64,000 nucleotides of DNA from Natronomonas sp. Its GTDB lineage: Archaea; Halobacteriota; Halobacteria; Halobacteriales; Haloarculaceae. Positions within the stretch are counted from its first letter, which is position 1, and every line of letters begins with the position of its first letter. This document shows positions 36,935-46,033 of this stretch, piece after piece. The notes under the pieces were generated by a model that was not told the DNA's origin, did not search any database, and saw only the letters and a list, made by a program, of their open reading frames with translations. The stretch is taken from the NCBI RefSeq assembly GCF_028274965.1, contig NZ_JAQCNO010000014.1, forward strand, positions 47,322 to 111,321. Direction: 5' to 3'. Made by a program: the position numbers and the translations under genes.

Positions 36935-38350
36935 TCATCGCGTCGGGCCTCCGTCGGTCGCCGCGTCGCTCCGTCGACCCTCGCGCTCGCGTCCGGTGTC
37001 GAGCCCGATCCGCCCGGAGAGCCCGCGTTGACGCAGCTGCCGCGCGGGCTCGGCGAGATCCGACGCGCCGGCGAACCCGAACAGCGCGTCGAGGTAGGGC
37101 GCGACCGTCGCCATGCCGCGCGAGGTCGGCTCGAACTCCGGCGAGACGGCGAGGGGGTTCAGCCAGACGACCCCGCGCGCGCGGTCGGCGAGCCACGCGA
37201 TCCCGTCGGCCAGACGCGCCGGGTCCCCGACGTCGAGCCCGTCGCTGACGACGACGACGGCGGTCCGGCGATCCGCCGCGTGCGGTGCGGTCCGGCGGAG
37301 CGTCCCGATGGCGCGTCCGATCTCGGTGCCGCCGCCCCACTCGACCTCGGCGGCCCGGAGAGCGGCCGCGGGGTCGCCGCCGGCGCGGGTGAACGTTCCC
37401 GTCACCTCGCGGAGTTCGGTGTCGAAAAAGAACACTCGGGCGCTCCAGGCGCGGCTCACGAACCGCTCGGCGAACGCGAGAAGCGCCCCCCTGTCGATCG
37501 TGTCGAGCACGGAGCCGCTGATGTCGATCAACAGACAGCACTGGAGTTCGCTCCGGACCGCCGCCGTGTGCGGCAGCGAAAGCGGCGCGCCGCCCGTCTG
37601 GAGGCTCTCGCGCAGCGCGCTCCGGGCGTCGACGCTCGAGCCGCGCTCGGAGCGCCGCCGCCGGCGTCCGGGCCGCGTCGAGAGCGCGTCGACGAACCGA
37701 TCGATCGCGTCCAACGCGTCGTCGTCGGGGCGGCCGATCGCGTCGCCGATCGGCTCGCGGCGTCCGGTCGCGCCGTACCGGCGGCGCTCCGAGTGCCCGG
37801 CGTCGGTCGATCCGTCGCCGGTCGCGCGTCGCCGTTCGATCGAGAGACTCGCCGGGTCGCCCTCGTCGTCGGCCGCCGGCGGGTCGGGCTCGGGCGGCGG
37901 CTCGGGGCCGTCGGGGACGTTCGCCGCGGGGGCGCGCTCGTCGGGATCGGACCCAGCCGGGACCCCGTCGTCGGTCGCGAGGTCCTCGAAGCCGCGCCGG
38001 AGGCGGCGCCAAAACGCCGGGAAGGCCGCCTCGAACGCGGCCGCGTCGGTCGGCTCAGAGAGCAGACTCGCACGCAGCGCGGCCGAGACGCGGGCCCTCT
38101 CGTTGAGCCCGACCGTGGCCAGCGCCCGCGCGGCCGCGAGCGTCCCCGAGGCCGGCACAGAGACGCCGTCGTCCCGCAGGGTCCGGACGAACCGGACCAA
38201 CTCGGTGAGGAGGTGCTCGCGCGCCGCCGCGAAGTCGGGAACGCCGTTCGCGGCGGCGAACGCTCCGTCTCCGGGATCGCCGGGCTCGTCAGAGTCGCGG
38301 TCGCCGGAGCCGTCAGAGCCACCCGGATACGGTGGGTCGTCTCGCGACAC
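36935..38350 (-). CDS. CoxE-like VWA-domain protein
   Basis: 471 residues. The N-terminal part is helical, the centre (about 130-240) is a low-complexity Pro/Asp/Arg-rich linker, and the C-terminal third is a von Willebrand A domain with the metal-site motif DISGS (in LLIDISGSVLDTID) and the later VVVVSDGLDVGD. CoxE partners with the AAA+ ATPase CoxD to remodel the molybdenum-copper site of CO dehydrogenase. Here it follows the MoxR/CoxD-like gene by 3 bases, so the pair is surely cotranscribed. Confidence 0.88.
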   Translation of the reverse strand: MSRDDPPYPGGSDGSGDRDSDEPGDPGDGAFAAANGVPDFAAAREHLLTELVRFVRTLRDDGVSVPASGTLAAARALATVGLNERARVSAALRASLLSEPTDAAAFEAAFPAFWRRLRRGFEDLATDDGVPAGSDPDERAPAANVPDGPEPPPEPDPPAADDEGDPASLSIERRRATGDGSTDAGHSERRRYGATGRREPIGDAIGRPDDDALDAIDRFVDALSTRPGRRRRRSERGSSVDARSALRESLQTGGAPLSLPHTAAVRSELQCCLLIDISGSVLDTIDRGALLAFAERFVSRAWSARVFFFDTELREVTGTFTRAGGDPAAALRAAEVEWGGGTEIGRAIGTLRRTAPHAADRRTAVVVVSDGLDVGDPARLADGIAWLADRARGVVWLNPLAVSPEFEPTSRGMATVAPYLDALFGFAGASDLAEPARQLRQRGLSGRIGLDTGREREGRRSDAATDGGPTR

Positions 38351-38353
38351 GGG

Positions 38354-39364
38354 TCACTCCGGAGGGGCCGCCTCGGCCGCCGCGGCGCGGAGGCGTTCGA
38401 GCAGTTCCGTGTCGATACGCGTCACGTCCTCGGCCTCCTTCAGCAGACAGCCGAGGGTCCGGTCGATCTCGTCCGGCGACAGGGGGTCCTCGGCGCCGGC
38501 GCGGAGTCTCGCCACCGCGCGCGCCCAATCGAGCGTCTCGGCGACGCCGGGCTGTTTGAGCAGCGGCTCGTCGCGGAGCCGCTCGACGACCGCACAGACC
38601 TCGGCCGCAACGGCGGCGTCGAGTTCCGGGACCTTCCGGCGGACGATCTCGTACTCGGTCCCGAACGAGGGGGCGTCGACGTGGAGGTACAGACACCGCC
38701 GTTTGAGCGCGTCCCCGAGGCCGCGCGTCCGGTTCGACGTGAGGACCACGACCGGCGGGTCGGCCGCTCTGACGGTGCCGAACTCCGGGATCGACACCTG
38801 AAAGTCCGAGAGGAGTTCGAGCAGGAAGGCCTCGAAGGCCTCGTCCGCGCGGTCGATCTCGTCGATAAGGAGGACGGGCGGGCGGTCGCCGCCGGCGCGG
38901 AGCGCGCGCAACAGCGGGCGTTCGAGGAGGTACTCCTCGCCGAAGACCGACCCGGACGCGGCCTCGGGGTCGGGGCCGGGGGCGCGGTCCGGATCAGTGT
39001 CGGGGTCGGCGTCGAGACCGGCCTCGGAGGCGTCCGTCGACCCGCCGGCGACGGAGCCCTCGTCGGCCTGAACCGCCAGGAGCTGTTTCGTGTAGTTCCA
39101 CTCGTACAGCGCGTTCTCGGCCGTCAGTCCCTCGTAGCACTGGAGCCTGATGAGTTCCGTGTCGAGCCCGCTCGCGAGCGTTTTCGCGAGCTCCGTCTTG
39201 CCGCTTCCGGGCGGCCCCTCGACGAGCAGCGGACGGCCGAGTCCGAGCGCGAGGCCGACCGTCGTCACCGTCCGGTCGTCGGCGACGTAGTCGGCCCGTT
39301 CGAAGCGCTCCCGGAGGTCGGCCTCGGTCAGCGAACCGAACGGGGTAGCCCCGCCGTCGGTCAT
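38354..39364 (-). CDS. MoxR/CoxD-like AAA+ ATPase
   Basis: 336 residues. Walker A LLVEGPPGSGKTELAK, Walker B PPVLLIDEIDRADEAFEAF, sensor 1 VVVLTSNRTR, and a DALKRRCLYLHVD Arg-finger region. An acidic Asp-Pro insert (about 120-145) separates Walker A and B. MoxR/CoxD ATPases act with VWA partners as chaperones for metal-centre assembly. First gene of the coxD-coxE pair; a TATA-like CATAAACC (minus strand, near 39417-39424) implies a leader of about 25 bases. Confidence 0.9.
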   Translation of the reverse strand: MTDGGATPFGSLTEADLRERFERADYVADDRTVTTVGLALGLGRPLLVEGPPGSGKTELAKTLASGLDTELIRLQCYEGLTAENALYEWNYTKQLLAVQADEGSVAGGSTDASEAGLDADPDTDPDRAPGPDPEAASGSVFGEEYLLERPLLRALRAGGDRPPVLLIDEIDRADEAFEAFLLELLSDFQVSIPEFGTVRAADPPVVVLTSNRTRGLGDALKRRCLYLHVDAPSFGTEYEIVRRKVPELDAAVAAEVCAVVERLRDEPLLKQPGVAETLDWARAVARLRAGAEDPLSPDEIDRTLGCLLKEAEDVTRIDTELLERLRAAAAEAAPPE

Positions 39365-39536
39365 CGGCCGGCACCCGCGGGCGATCCGACCCGGCCCGGC
39401 GGGCGGCACCGCAACGGTTTATGTGTCATCGTTGCCGACATACGGCTGTCACATCGAATGTACGTCGTAGCACCATGATAAACGTTGATACGAGTCGAGG
39501 AGCCCGGAACGAACGACGCGCGGAGGCCGATAGCCC

Positions 39537-40823
39537 GTGAGGGACGGCTCCGACGGCCGCGGGGGCGGGGCGGACGGCGACCACGGCAACGGCCACAGCG
39601 ACGGTCACGGCGACGACCGCGAGGGGATGCTGTCGCTGACGGAGGCCCGAGAGCGGGTTCGGCGGCTCCGCGAGCGGTGGCTCGGACGGTTGGGAACCGA
39701 GGCGGTCCCGCTCGGTGAGATCGCCGGGCGGGCGGCCGCCGAGGCGGTGTGTGCCCCCGAGGACCGGCCGGCTCGGGGTCACGCGACGATGGACGGGTAC
39801 GCCTTCGACGCCACCGAGGGGTATCCGTACGATCTCGTCGATGCCGAGATCTTCCCCGAGAGCGACACGCCGGAGATCGATCCGGGCGAGGCGGTCCGGA
39901 TCTTCACCGGCGCGCCGCTGCCGCCCTCGGCGAACGCGGTTCTCAAACAGGAGGCGGCGACGATCGAGGACGGGTCACTCTCCGGGGCGGCGATCGAGCC
40001 CGGAACGTACGTGTACGAGCGCGGGAGCAACGTCGCCGCGGGCGAACGGCTCGTCGAGGCCGGCGAGGTCCTCGGCCCGAAGGACGCCCTGTTGCTCGGC
40101 GACCTCGGGATCGAGTCGGTGCGCGTCCGGGAGCGGCTGTCGGTCGGGCTGCTCGCCACCGGGACCGAGATCCACGAGGGCAGACAGCGCGACCTCGATT
40201 CCCCGATGCTCGAGGGCCTCGTCCGCGCGTGGGGCCACGAACCGACGTACGAGCGGACGGTGCCGGACGAGTACGATCGCGTCCGCGATCGGATCGGCAC
40301 CCTCGCCGAGGAACACGACGTCGTGATGACGACGGGCGGGACGAGCGTCGGGCGGAAAGACTACGTCGTTCGGGCCCTCGCCGAGCTCGGCGAGGTGCTG
40401 TTTCACCGCGTCCGGTTGCGCCCCGGAAAGCCGATCGCGGTGGCCGAACTCGACGACCACGACGCGGTCGCCTTCGGGATCCCCGGAAAGCCGGTGGGGG
40501 CACACGCCGTGACGGCGCTCGTCGCCGGGCCGTTTTTCACCGGGCGGACGGCGCGCCCGACCGTCGGGGCGACGATCGCCCGCGACGTCGGGATCGCCGC
40601 GTCGGGGTTCGTCTACGCCGTTCCGGTGACGCTGACGGGCGGGGAGGCGATGCCGCTCGGACACGCCGACTCCCCGCTGTCGGTGTACGCGGAGACGTTC
40701 GACCCGAGCGTCGTCTCCTCGAGCACCCGGGCGACGCGGGCCGACGGGCTCGTCCTCACCGAGACCGAACTGACCGCGGGCGATCCGGTCGAGGTCGTCC
40801 CGTACGACGTCCTCGAACGGTGA
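39537..40823 (+). CDS. moeA: MoeA-family molybdopterin molybdotransferase with His-rich N-terminus
   Basis: 428 residues. MoeA signatures: RGHATMDGYAFD, PSANAVLKQE, the GATGTEI-like LLATGTEIHEG, MTTGGTSVGRKDYV, and RPGKPIAVAEL. It inserts molybdate into adenylated molybdopterin. The first 30 residues are Asp/Gly-rich with His16, His20 and His24 encoded by a 12-base tandem repeat. The GTG at 39537 is kept because GGAGG lies 10 bases upstream and the next ATG (39627) has no spaced ribosome site. Divergent from coxD-coxE; the next gene overlaps it by 4 bases. Confidence 0.9.
   Translation: MRDGSDGRGGGADGDHGNGHSDGHGDDREGMLSLTEARERVRRLRERWLGRLGTEAVPLGEIAGRAAAEAVCAPEDRPARGHATMDGYAFDATEGYPYDLVDAEIFPESDTPEIDPGEAVRIFTGAPLPPSANAVLKQEAATIEDGSLSGAAIEPGTYVYERGSNVAAGERLVEAGEVLGPKDALLLGDLGIESVRVRERLSVGLLATGTEIHEGRQRDLDSPMLEGLVRAWGHEPTYERTVPDEYDRVRDRIGTLAEEHDVVMTTGGTSVGRKDYVVRALAELGEVLFHRVRLRPGKPIAVAELDDHDAVAFGIPGKPVGAHAVTALVAGPFFTGRTARPTVGATIARDVGIAASGFVYAVPVTLTGGEAMPLGHADSPLSVYAETFDPSVVSSSTRATRADGLVLTETELTAGDPVEVVPYDVLER
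39582..39617 (+). repeat. 12-base tandem repeat coding for spaced histidines
   Basis: Three imperfect 12-base units beginning with CAC at 39582, 39594 and 39606 place a His every fourth residue in the N-terminal extension of MoeA. Confidence 0.75.
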
Positions 40824-41488
40824 GCGACGATCCGTCCGACCACGGGTTGGCGGTCGTCGAACCGCCGTTCGAGGCCGACGGCGCGGACGGCGCGGACGGA
40901 ATTGCCGGGGTCGTCCTCGCGGCGGGGACGAGCGAGCGATTCGGCGCGGAGAACAAGCTGCTCGCCACCGTCGAGGGCGAGGCGATCGTTCGGCGCTCGG
41001 TCCGGACGCTTCTCGCCGCCGGGCTCGATCCGATCGTCGTCGTCGTGGGCCACGAGGCCGACGCCGTCGGGGCGGCCGTCTCGGATCTCCCGGTATCGAC
41101 CGTCGAAAACGACGCGTACGAGTCCGGGCAGGCGTCGTCCGTCCGGGCCGGGATCGACGCGCTCGAGGGAAACGGCCGGCCCGAGGCCGAAGCCGAGGCT
41201 GCGGTCGTCGCGCTCGGCGACATGCCGTTCGTCGATCCCGGGACCGTCGAATCGCTCGTGTCGGCGTACCGAAGCGGGGTCGCCGACGCCCTCGCCGCGG
41301 CGACGGACGGCGTCAGGGGAAACCCGGTGCTCTTCGACCGTCGGTTCTTCGAGGAGCTGACGGCGATCGACGGCGACACCGGCGGTCGGAGCGTCCTACT
41401 CGAAGGACCCTCCGCCGCGCTCGTCGACGTCGAGGATCGGGGGGTCAGGCGGGACGTCGACGTGCGATCCGATCTCGACGCGGCCTGA
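40820..41488 (+). CDS. MobA/MocA-like molybdenum cofactor nucleotidyltransferase
   Basis: 222 residues. It has the nucleotidyltransferase opening GVVLAAGTSERFGAENKLL, VVVVGHEADAV, the metal-binding Asp in ALGDMPFVDPGTV, and DGVRGNPVLFDRRFF. The last motif and the XdhC/Cox neighbourhood favour MocA, which makes molybdopterin cytosine dinucleotide for xanthine-oxidase-type enzymes, over MobA. The GTG start overlaps the moeA stop (GTGA), so the two are translationally coupled. Confidence 0.87.
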   Translation: MSDDPSDHGLAVVEPPFEADGADGADGIAGVVLAAGTSERFGAENKLLATVEGEAIVRRSVRTLLAAGLDPIVVVVGHEADAVGAAVSDLPVSTVENDAYESGQASSVRAGIDALEGNGRPEAEAEAAVVALGDMPFVDPGTVESLVSAYRSGVADALAAATDGVRGNPVLFDRRFFEELTAIDGDTGGRSVLLEGPSAALVDVEDRGVRRDVDVRSDLDAA

Positions 41489-41541
41489 TCGGGGTCGTCT
41501 GATAGGAAAGTTGGGGGGTTCCGAAACGGGGGAGTCGGGGC

Positions 41542-42447
41542 TCAGACGCCGCGGCCCTGGAGTTTCTCCTCTTCGGGCATCGTCTCGTTGGCCTGGCCGG
41601 ACATCCCCTTGCCGGGGGACTTGGCGATCTCCTTGAGGGTGTCGGGGTCGTCGTAGTTGTTGACGGCCTCGACGATCGCCTCGCCCATGGCCGGGGGGTT
41701 CTCCGCGCCGAAGATCCCCGACCCGACGAAGATGCCGTCGCAGCCGAGTTGCATCATGAGCGCGGCGTCGGCGGGCGTCGCGATGCCGCCGGCCGCGAAG
41801 TTGACGACCGGGAGTCGGCCCATCTCGGCGGTCTCGTGGACCAACGCGCGGGGCGCGCCGTGCTCGCGGGCCCACTCGTCGCGCTCCTCGTGGTCCATCC
41901 CGTCGAGTTTGCGGATCGCGCGCTGGATGTTGCGCTGGTGGGTGACGGCCTGGTTGACGTCGCCGGTGCCGGCCTCGCCTTTCGTTCGGATCATCGCCGC
42001 GCCCTCGTCGATCCGGCGGAGGGCCTCGGGGAGGTTTCGGGCCCCGCAGACGAACGGCGAGGTGAACTCGCGTTTGTCGATGTGGTAGCGCTCGTCCGCC
42101 GTGGTCAGGACCTCGCTCTCGTCGATCATGTCCGCGCCGGTCGCCTCGAGTATCTGGGCCTCGGCGGTGTGGCCGATCCGGCTTTTCCCCATCACCGGGA
42201 TCGAGACCTCGTCGATGATCTCCTCGAGCATCTCGGGGTCGGCCATCCGGGCGACGCCGCCGCGTTTCCGGATGTCCGCCGGGACCGCCTCCAGGGACAT
42301 GACGGCGACCGCGCCGGCGTCCTCGGCGATCCGCGCCTGCTCGCGGGTAACGACGTCCATGATGACGCCGCCTTTCTGCATCTTCGCGAAGCCGCGCTTG
42401 ACGAGGTCGGTCCCGCGCTTGAGTTCCTCGATGTCCGTCTCACTCAT
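41542..42447 (-). CDS. pdxS: Pyridoxal 5'-phosphate synthase PdxS
   Basis: 301 residues, a TIM barrel. Signatures: [15 protein letters not shown], the Schiff-base Lys in [28 protein letters not shown], and [16 protein letters not shown]. It makes PLP from ribose 5-phosphate, glyceraldehyde 3-phosphate and ammonia; PdxT, the glutaminase, is not in the window. The ATG at 42447 has a TATA element (GGTTAAGT on the minus strand) about 27 bases upstream; the ATG two codons earlier (42453) is less well spaced. Confidence 0.96.
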   Translation of the reverse strand: MSETDIEELKRGTDLVKRGFAKMQKGGVIMDVVTREQARIAEDAGAVAVMSLEAVPADIRKRGGVARMADPEMLEEIIDEVSIPVMGKSRIGHTAEAQILEATGADMIDESEVLTTADERYHIDKREFTSPFVCGARNLPEALRRIDEGAAMIRTKGEAGTGDVNQAVTHQRNIQRAIRKLDGMDHEERDEWAREHGAPRALVHETAEMGRLPVVNFAAGGIATPADAALMMQLGCDGIFVGSGIFGAENPPAMGEAIVEAVNNYDDPDTLKEIAKSPGKGMSGQANETMPEEEKLQGRGV

Positions 42448-42589
42448 ACACATCTGTTGGGGCCGGACACACTTAACCGGTGTCGTTCCCCACCCGTTTA
42501 CCCCGTTTCGCCCCGGGGCAAAACGACGCGTTCAGGGCGTCGTTTCGCCGATCGGTGGGTGTTTTATTCTCCCGGCGGAAGGCCGTCGT

Positions 42590-43291
42590 ATGGACGTCGA
42601 CGGTCTCTTCGAGTCGGACGTGCCGCGCGGATCGCTCCCCCGGTACGTCGCTCCGCTGCCGGAGTCACTCGAGAACCTCGCGCTCAACCTCGTGTGGCCC
42701 ATCGTCGCGATCAACCTCCTCGGGACGGCGTTCGGGTTCTACTACTACGGCTGGCAGCTGTCGGCGACGCCGGTGGAGATGTGGGTCTTCGTTCCGGACA
42801 GCCCGGTCGCGACGCTTTTTATCGCCCTCGCGCTCGCGAGTTGGAAGCTCGGGCGGCCCCAGCAGTGGCTCATCGCGCTGGCGTTCTTCGGAAACGTCGT
42901 ACTCGGCGGCTGGACGGTCTGGGTCCACCTCGCCTTCTACGAGCAGTTCGGGTACCTCGGCGAGCCCATGCGGCAGTTCCTGATCTGGAGCCACGCCGCG
43001 ATGGTCCTGCAGGCGTTCGTCCTCCATCGGATCGGCTCGTTCCGTCCGGGGGCCGTCGGGGTTGCGACGCTTTGGTACGGCGTCGATACGGTGGTCGATT
43101 ACTTCGTTCCGATCCGCGGCGACCTCCATCACACGGTGTTGCCGACCGCGCGGGACGAACCGGCGTTTCTCGGCGCCGACGCGCTCGGGGTGGCCGCGGC
43201 CGGGGCGGTGGCGCTTCTCGTCGCGTCGGTGTATCTGTCGCTTCTGACCCGGATCGAACTGCGGGAGAACGCACACTCGGGGGCGTCCTAA
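42590..43291 (+). CDS. DUF1405 membrane protein
   Basis: 233 residues with six membrane helices. The DUF1405 look is clear: NLVWPIVAINLLGTAFGFYY, a helix hairpin ending in WKLGRPQQWLIALAF, and LIWSHAAMVLQAFVLH. The family (YpjA in Bacillus) has no known function. TATA element GTTTTATTC (42561-42569) about 26 bases before the ATG. Divergent from pdxS. Confidence 0.85.
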   Translation: MDVDGLFESDVPRGSLPRYVAPLPESLENLALNLVWPIVAINLLGTAFGFYYYGWQLSATPVEMWVFVPDSPVATLFIALALASWKLGRPQQWLIALAFFGNVVLGGWTVWVHLAFYEQFGYLGEPMRQFLIWSHAAMVLQAFVLHRIGSFRPGAVGVATLWYGVDTVVDYFVPIRGDLHHTVLPTARDEPAFLGADALGVAAAGAVALLVASVYLSLLTRIELRENAHSGAS

Positions 43292-43319
43292 CCCCGATTG
43301 TACCGGAGAGTCGCCGGTC

Positions 43320-43913
43320 TCACTCGGCCTCAACGTCGTCGACGCCCGGTGCGTCGGCGGGGTCGACAGAGTCCGGTTCGTCGGTGTCGCCGCCCGCGAC
43401 CGTCCGGCCGTCGGGGGTCTCGACGTAGACGTCGTCGGCGAAGCCCTCGATGGCGTTCTCGTACTCCGGGGCGTCGAGTTGCTCCGGCGTCGCCGGCGCG
43501 GAGGCGAGCCCGCCGGGGGGCGCGAACGAACCGAGGGGGTCGTCGATGGTGATGTCGTGTTCGACGAAGAAGGCCTCGTAGCGCCGGTAGTGCGCCTCCA
43601 GTTCGTCGCCGGGGATCTCCATCATCTCCGTCCACCCGCGGGTGAAGAAATCGAAGTTCGCCTGGATGTGCGTGATCTCTCTGGCCTCGGCCTCGGTGTA
43701 CCCGCCCTCGAGCGCGGCGAGGTAGCTGTCCATCGTCGCCTCGAAGAGCGAATCGAGGTGATCGCGGCGCGGTTCGCGGTTCGACTCGGCGGTCTTCCGG
43801 AGGAAGATCCTCGTGTGCATCTTCACGAGTGCGTAGGTCGCAACGCTGCGGACGCCCGGCGTCGTCAGTGCCTTCTTCGAGGCCCAGTGGCGCGGGTTCT
43901 GGACGATTTTCAT
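43320..43913 (-). CDS. Uncharacterized haloarchaeal protein (DUF6149-like)
   Basis: 197 residues. The helical N-terminal part begins MKIVQNPRHWASKKAL. The centre holds REITHIQANFDFFTRGWTEM and GDELEAHYRRYEAFF. The C-terminal third is low-complexity and acidic, with YENAIEGFADDVYVETPDG. I place it from memory in DUF6149. No motif suggests a function. It is divergent from the FAD oxidoreductase at 44147. Confidence 0.75.
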   Translation of the reverse strand: MKIVQNPRHWASKKALTTPGVRSVATYALVKMHTRIFLRKTAESNREPRRDHLDSLFEATMDSYLAALEGGYTEAEAREITHIQANFDFFTRGWTEMMEIPGDELEAHYRRYEAFFVEHDITIDDPLGSFAPPGGLASAPATPEQLDAPEYENAIEGFADDVYVETPDGRTVAGGDTDEPDSVDPADAPGVDDVEAE

Positions 43914-44146
43914 GCGAGTCGATACGGCCTCGACCGTCTTCAAGCCCCCGTCTCCCGGGCCGAACGAAGCGCGGCTTCGCGTCCGGACGGAACGGATACC
44001 GCGGCCGCCCGGTCTCGGTACGCGGGCGGTTTTGCCGGGAGCAGGCGACCGTTCGTCCGGAAAACCGCCGCGCGTGCGGCCCCCTGACACGGGCGGCGGC
44101 GGCGGAGATGACAATCCACATTAACCCGGACATCCAACCGCTTTCT

Positions 44147-45391
44147 ATGAGTGCGTCGCACGTAATCATCGGTGACGGCATCGCCGGAGCCTCGGCCGCC
44201 GAGACGGTTCGGGAAGCCGATCCGGAGGCCGACGTCACCGTCGTTACCGAGGAAGGGGAGGCCCTGTACAACCGCATTCTCATCAAGGAGTTCGCCAAGG
44301 GGAAGCTCCCGGAGGCGCCGGTGTCGATCCACGATCCGGCGTGGTACGACGAGCGCGACATCGAGTTGCGCCTCGATACGGTCGTGACCGGCGTCGACAC
44401 GGACGCCCACGAGGTGTACACGCACGGCGGGGACACGCTGTCGTACGACAAACTCCTCTTGGCGACCGGCGGGACGCCGGTGCAACTGCCGGTCGACAAC
44501 AGCGACGCCGAGGGCGTCCATCACTTCTGGACGTTCGAGGACGCCCGCGCGATCAAGCAAAGCGCCTCCGGTGCCGACACCGGCGTCGTCGTCGGCGCGG
44601 GGCTTCTCGGGATCGATCTCGCGGCCATCTGCGGCGCACAGGACGTCGACGCACACTACCTGATGCGCGGCAACTCGTGGTGGCGCTACGCGCTTTCGGA
44701 GGAGGGCGCCGGGATCATCCACGACGCCTTGGAGGACATCGGCGTGACGCCCGTCTTCGACTCCGGCGTCGATCGCTTCGAGACCGACGAGGAGGGCCAC
44801 GTCACCGCCGCGATCGATCCCAACGGCGAGCGGTTCGCGGCCGACTTCGCCGGCGTCGCGATCGGGCTGAGCTTCAACACCGAGTTCATCCGGGACACCG
44901 ACATCGAACTGGACGACGGGATCGTCACCGACGAGTACATGCGGACGAACGTCGAGGACGTCTACGCCGCGGGCGACATCACGCAGTTCCACGACGTGAT
45001 CCTCGGCGAGCGCGCCCAAAACGGCGCGTGGGGATCGGCCAAAGAGCAGGGTTCGATCGCCGGGCAGAACATGGTCGCAGACGCCCCCGAGGCCGAGTTC
45101 GAGTGGGTCTCCTCGTACTCGATCACGCACTTCGAGTTCCCGTTTCTCTCCTTCGGACACCCGACGCTCGGGGACGACTCGGTCGAGCGGAAGTACGACG
45201 GCGAGACGTGGCGCCGCGTCGCGCTCAAGGACGGCCGCGTCATCGGTGGCGTGCTCATCGGCGACCTCTCGGCGCAGTCGGTGCTGAAGAAACTCGCGCG
45301 CAAGGGGATCGACGTCTCGGATCGGACCGACCTTCTCCTCGAGGAGGGCGTCGGTATCGAGGCCTTCGAGGACCCGGCGACGGCCGACTGA
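44147..45391 (+). CDS. NAD(P)/FAD-dependent oxidoreductase (rubredoxin-reductase-like)
   Basis: 414 residues. The N-terminal FAD motif is VIIGDGIAGASAAE, followed by NRILIKEFAKGKL, the NAD-binding GVVVGAGLLGIDLAA, and the FAD-closing DVYAAGDITQF. The C-terminal part (about 325-414) resembles the reductase dimerisation domain. This is the NirB-N/rubredoxin reductase/ferredoxin reductase group, without an active-site CxxC. Partner unknown. The ATG at 44147 is preceded by CATTAACC about 27 bases upstream; an in-frame ATG at 44108 lies before that element. Confidence 0.87.
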   Translation: MSASHVIIGDGIAGASAAETVREADPEADVTVVTEEGEALYNRILIKEFAKGKLPEAPVSIHDPAWYDERDIELRLDTVVTGVDTDAHEVYTHGGDTLSYDKLLLATGGTPVQLPVDNSDAEGVHHFWTFEDARAIKQSASGADTGVVVGAGLLGIDLAAICGAQDVDAHYLMRGNSWWRYALSEEGAGIIHDALEDIGVTPVFDSGVDRFETDEEGHVTAAIDPNGERFAADFAGVAIGLSFNTEFIRDTDIELDDGIVTDEYMRTNVEDVYAAGDITQFHDVILGERAQNGAWGSAKEQGSIAGQNMVADAPEAEFEWVSSYSITHFEFPFLSFGHPTLGDDSVERKYDGETWRRVALKDGRVIGGVLIGDLSAQSVLKKLARKGIDVSDRTDLLLEEGVGIEAFEDPATAD

Positions 45392-45477
45392 CGACGGCGG
45401 CACCGATCCGCACCGTCGGTCAAACCGGCGGTTGACGTTCGGACGCTTTTATACCCCCGCCCGGCGACGGGTCGCGT

Positions 45478-45966
45478 ATGTGGACACGCTCCGCCGCATC
45501 GGCCATCGGGACCTCGCGGATCTGGTCGCTTTCGGCCGGACTGTACGCGTTCGCGTGCGCGACCGCCATCGCGCTCGTCCTTTCGGACGTGCTGTCGCTG
45601 GCGGCGGCGGCGCTCGGCCTGCCGAGGACCCTCTGGGCGGTTGCGGTAGCCGCCCCGGCGTTCGCCATCGGCGCCGTCGTCTGGTGGCGGGCGGTCGAAC
45701 GGCGGGGATCGTACACGTACCTCGGCGGCGGCGCCTTCGGCCTGCTTACGGCCCTGCTCACCGCGGCCGCGTGGACGGTCCAGTTCGTTCGCGTCTGGGG
45801 ACTCAAGGCGGCCGAGGTCCCGATGATCAGGGTGCTCGTGGGGTTCGTCGTCGGGCTCACGGCCGTCGCCGGCGTCGTCGCCGGGTTGCCGTTGATGTAC
45901 GTTCGGCGTCGGGCCCGGAACGCCCCGGACGGTCGGCTCGGAGGCGAGCCGAGCGCCCGTCGGTGA
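45478..45966 (+). CDS. Uncharacterized four-helix membrane protein
   Basis: 162 residues with four hydrophobic segments (about 15-38, 55-75, 85-105, 118-138) and a basic cytoplasmic tail (MYVRRRARNAP). No family recognised; the composition is typical of small haloarchaeal membrane proteins. The TATA element CTTTTATACC (45446-45455) lies about 27 bases before the ATG, which fixes the start. Confidence 0.75.
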   Translation: MWTRSAASAIGTSRIWSLSAGLYAFACATAIALVLSDVLSLAAAALGLPRTLWAVAVAAPAFAIGAVVWWRAVERRGSYTYLGGGAFGLLTALLTAAAWTVQFVRVWGLKAAEVPMIRVLVGFVVGLTAVAGVVAGLPLMYVRRRARNAPDGRLGGEPSARR

Positions 45967-46033
45967 TCGGGGCGGGCGGCGCCGAAGCCGAGCAACCGAC
46001 AGGACTTTCTCTCGGTGTCCCCCTTTTCGTCGT

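Noticed and set aside
39427..39470. Imperfect dyad (CGACATAC / GTACGTCG) between coxD-like and moeA genes
   Set aside because: Only 6 of 8 positions pair and the spacing is irregular.
42466..42484. Short inverted repeat GACAC-N9-GTGTC around the pdxS TATA box
   Set aside because: Arms of only 5 bases; expected by chance at this level, though the position is suggestive.
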